Of a DNA stretch of 64,000 bases, positions 62,700 to 64,000 are shown piece by piece. The notes under the pieces are model-generated. The model was given only the letters and a program-made list of their open reading frames with translations, ran no database searches and was not told the origin of the DNA. The stretch lies in contig NZ_MNAN01000037.1 in NCBI RefSeq assembly GCF_001854475.1, positions 124,001 through 188,000 of the forward strand, in the 5' to 3' direction. Both the position numbers and the translations under genes were made by a program. Source of the stretch: Pseudoalteromonas byunsanensis (GTDB taxonomy: Bacteria; Pseudomonadota; Gammaproteobacteria; Enterobacterales; Alteromonadaceae). Position 1 is the stretch's first letter, and each line of letters opens with the position of its first letter.

Positions 62700-62932
62700 A
62701 TGGTTAAAAAAATAATAGCGATGATAACTAAATGGGTCGGCATAGGCGGGCTCATTGCAACGTTGTTGATATCTGTTTCTATATAGACTCAGTAGTTTAT
62801 AAAAGCTGGCCTGATAGAATGAGGGTCGTGTTTGCCTCTTTAGGTACTTTTATGAACTCGATTGTGCCTACAGCACACGCATCTACTGTAGAGTGTAAGA
62901 GTATGAAGGCAAGACAAAAGCCTACATATTGA
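62700..62932 (+). pseudogene. Small single-pass membrane protein gene, possibly frameshifted
   Basis: An ATG at 62700 follows a good AAAGGAG site and opens a 28-codon frame, MVKKIIAMITKWVGIGG then LIATLLISVSI, ending at TAG 62784-62786. This alone could be a real small membrane peptide. A second frame continues from the same region (IDSVVYKSWPDRMRVVF onward) to a stop at 62932 and would give a natural anchor-plus-soluble-domain protein of about 75 residues if one base were gained or lost near 62780. Both readings are uncertain. Confidence 0.35.
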
Positions 62933-63017
62933 GCAAACTAAAGCTGCCACGCTGATTATATGGATAACCAGCAAAAAGATTTAATCAATGTGTTGCGTCC
63001 ATTCGTTGCTGCGCTTG

Positions 63018-63449
63018 TTAGCTATGGTTTCCAACCGAGAAAACTTGTTTAACAATAGAGTCACCAACTTTGTCTCTTGGAATTGCCAACTTGTCCATCA
63101 TAGCAAAAATTATATTTGCAAAAGCTTGATTTGAAACTTCTTCGCTGAATCCCGAATTACTTCTTATTTTTACAAATTCATTGTACTTATTTATAACTTC
63201 TGGAGACTCGCTGTATGCAAATGGTATTTGATTGAAAGCTGATACAAACCTTTCATAACCAGGTCTATCTGGGAAATTTAAAATGTATCTAAAACCAGCT
63301 ACATCTCTTAATATTCTTGTCTGGTAATCTACAATAACCCTCTCCTTTTCGTAAGATTTCGTCCAGTAAATAGTAATACCTGTAGCAATAATTGTTGCTA
63401 ACAATCCAGAGATTACAGAGGGGATAATATACTTTTTCAAATAGCGCAA
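63018..63449 (-). CDS. Single-pass membrane hypothetical protein in a cassette-like setting
   Basis: This is a 143-residue protein with an N-terminal membrane anchor (IIPSVISGLLATIIATGITIYW) and a helical cytosolic domain (VDYQTRILRDVAGFRYILN, FVSAFNQIPFAYSESPEVINKYNEF). The domain resembles DUF6680-type sequences, but I am not certain. Its stop codon TAA is embedded in AGCTAACAAGCGC (read on the minus strand), and GTTAGCTAC lies just before an AAAGGA site at its start. The gene is thus bounded by inverted core sites as in integron cassettes. AT content is higher than in the core genes. Confidence 0.6.
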   Translation of the reverse strand: MRYLKKYIIPSVISGLLATIIATGITIYWTKSYEKERVIVDYQTRILRDVAGFRYILNFPDRPGYERFVSAFNQIPFAYSESPEVINKYNEFVKIRSNSGFSEEVSNQAFANIIFAMMDKLAIPRDKVGDSIVKQVFSVGNHS

Positions 63450-63463
63450 AATATTTCCTTTGA

Positions 63464-63540
63464 GTAGCTAACACCTAAATAACAGGCTACGTAATGGTTA
63501 GCTAAAATTGTGAGTGCATCGAAACGTAGCCAACTGTTAC
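63464..63540 (-). repeat. attC-like foldable site between two minus-strand genes
   Basis: On the minus strand TAACAG-TTG-GCTACGT (63539 down to 63524) pairs with ACGTAGCCTGTTA (63492 down to 63480) over 13 bases, leaving a 3-base TTG bulge like the extrahelical bases of attC sites. The site begins at the stop codon of the 63537 gene and ends in GTTAGCT (63472 down to 63466) just before the next gene. Length, bulge and position fit an integron attC site, though the left core does not match RYYYAAC exactly. Confidence 0.5.
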
Positions 63541-64000
63541 GTATCCTTGTTTATTTTCTTGTTAGCTACCGATACAACTTGATAGGCAGCTAGCCCGTAC
63601 CATACAAGAGTAATTGCAACCCAAACTCGCTGCGTAACTCCTTTGTACTCGATAGGCATGAATCCATAACTAAAGAACCAGAAGAAAACAATATGAATTA
63701 ATGTTATTAAAACACAGAAATCTTGGAAGTTCTTTGAGGAATAATAATCATTCATTTCTAAGGCGAATAAAACAGGAACTACTATTAATATCGTTGTTAG
63801 ACCATACAGATCATGCAATGGACTACCTAGAATAAATATACCAGCAAAAATCCATGTTATGCCAAATGAAAACATGGTTAAAAAAGTAAATTTGGCTCTA
63901 GCAATCGAAAGACAAGCTATTGCGAATAGGCACATCGACAAGCCAATTAGCACATCAGCAAGTCTATGAGAGTAAGCAAAGAACTGCGCTTCCAAAGCTA
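63537..64000 (-). CDS. Multispanning membrane hypothetical protein (5-prime end at or beyond the window edge)
   Basis: At least 152 residues are encoded, with five or so transmembrane helices (LADVLIGLSMCLFAIACLSIA, FLTMFSFGITWIFAGIFIL, LTTILIVVPVLFALEM and others). The only start candidate in view is a TTG at 63993-63995; the frame stays open to the window edge, so the true start may lie outside. No family recognised. The TAA stop is the first part of an attC-like foldable site, the mark of a cassette gene. Confidence 0.6.
   Translation of the reverse strand, partial: ALEAQFFAYSHRLADVLIGLSMCLFAIACLSIARAKFTFLTMFSFGITWIFAGIFILGSPLHDLYGLTTILIVVPVLFALEMNDYYSSKNFQDFCVLITLIHIVFFWFFSYGFMPIEYKGVTQRVWVAITLVWYGLAAYQVVSVANKKINKDT

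Overview
The window reads as chromosomal DNA of a marine gammaproteobacterium, most likely Pseudoalteromonas or a close relative in the Alteromonadales. The AT-rich base composition, the secreted chloride-dependent alpha-amylase that matches the Antarctic Pseudoalteromonas enzyme with a constant residue offset, the GH19 chitinase, a GH16-type enzyme, a DUF2999 protein and a DUF3612 regulator all fit. The species call is inference, because no rRNA or other marker gene is present.

Layout. Bases 1-1838 hold the start of ctlX, an overlapping ornithine cyclodeaminase gene and a divergent Lrp/AsnC regulator with a perfect palindrome upstream: a citrulline/ornithine-to-proline module. Bases 1865-5246 carry a duplicated DUF417 (RclC-like) membrane protein and feoA-feoB for ferrous iron uptake behind a Fur-box-like palindrome. 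Bases 5543-13828 are one 2761-residue secreted tandem-repeat protein with a hydrophobic C-terminal sorting-type tail. Bases 13975-25340 mix housekeeping and accessory genes: DUF2999, DUF418-like, GNAT, a TPR protein, alpha-amylase, Sua5, an HDAC-family hydrolase, two orphan periplasmic solute-binding proteins, a coiled-coil/TPR membrane protein and Fpr.

Bases 25415-30857 contain a second TPR protein (paralogue of the first) and a nucleoside salvage locus: deoB-deoD diverging from udk-nupC across a 315-bp region with two copies of a palindromic site and a tandem 13-bp repeat. Bases 31019-43323 are rich in secreted and degradative functions (GH16-like, GH19 chitinase, parallel beta-helix protein), with a CadC-like regulator, a LysE exporter, an RNA methyltransferase and a GNAT/FAD-oxidoreductase pair. 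Bases 43376-49979 hold an S41 peptidase, a DUF4386 protein and three regulators, two of them (DUF3612 and AraC) in one transcription unit facing an orphan 160-residue gene. Bases 50197-55076 hold a PhoD-like phosphatase and a tryptophan-to-anthranilate cluster (tryptophan 2,3-dioxygenase, kynureninase, cupin).

From about 55200 to the end the window becomes a mobile, repeat-rich zone. A DUF2306 gene is bounded by a perfect 12-bp inverted repeat with integron-cassette core sites. A REP-associated tyrosine transposase is flanked by several hairpin families, and a conventional REP pair lies nearby. At the right end two small minus-strand genes have stop codons inside attC-like foldable sites. PhzF, DUF998, acyltransferase, GNAT and cytochrome b561 genes lie between these. 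No integrase, tRNA, rRNA or CRISPR array was seen. The best leads are the nucleoside-locus operator pair, the cassette-like genes at both ends of the last 9 kb, the RAYT/REP module, the duplicated DUF417 protein and the GNAT with a C-terminal cysteine cluster coupled to an oxidoreductase.
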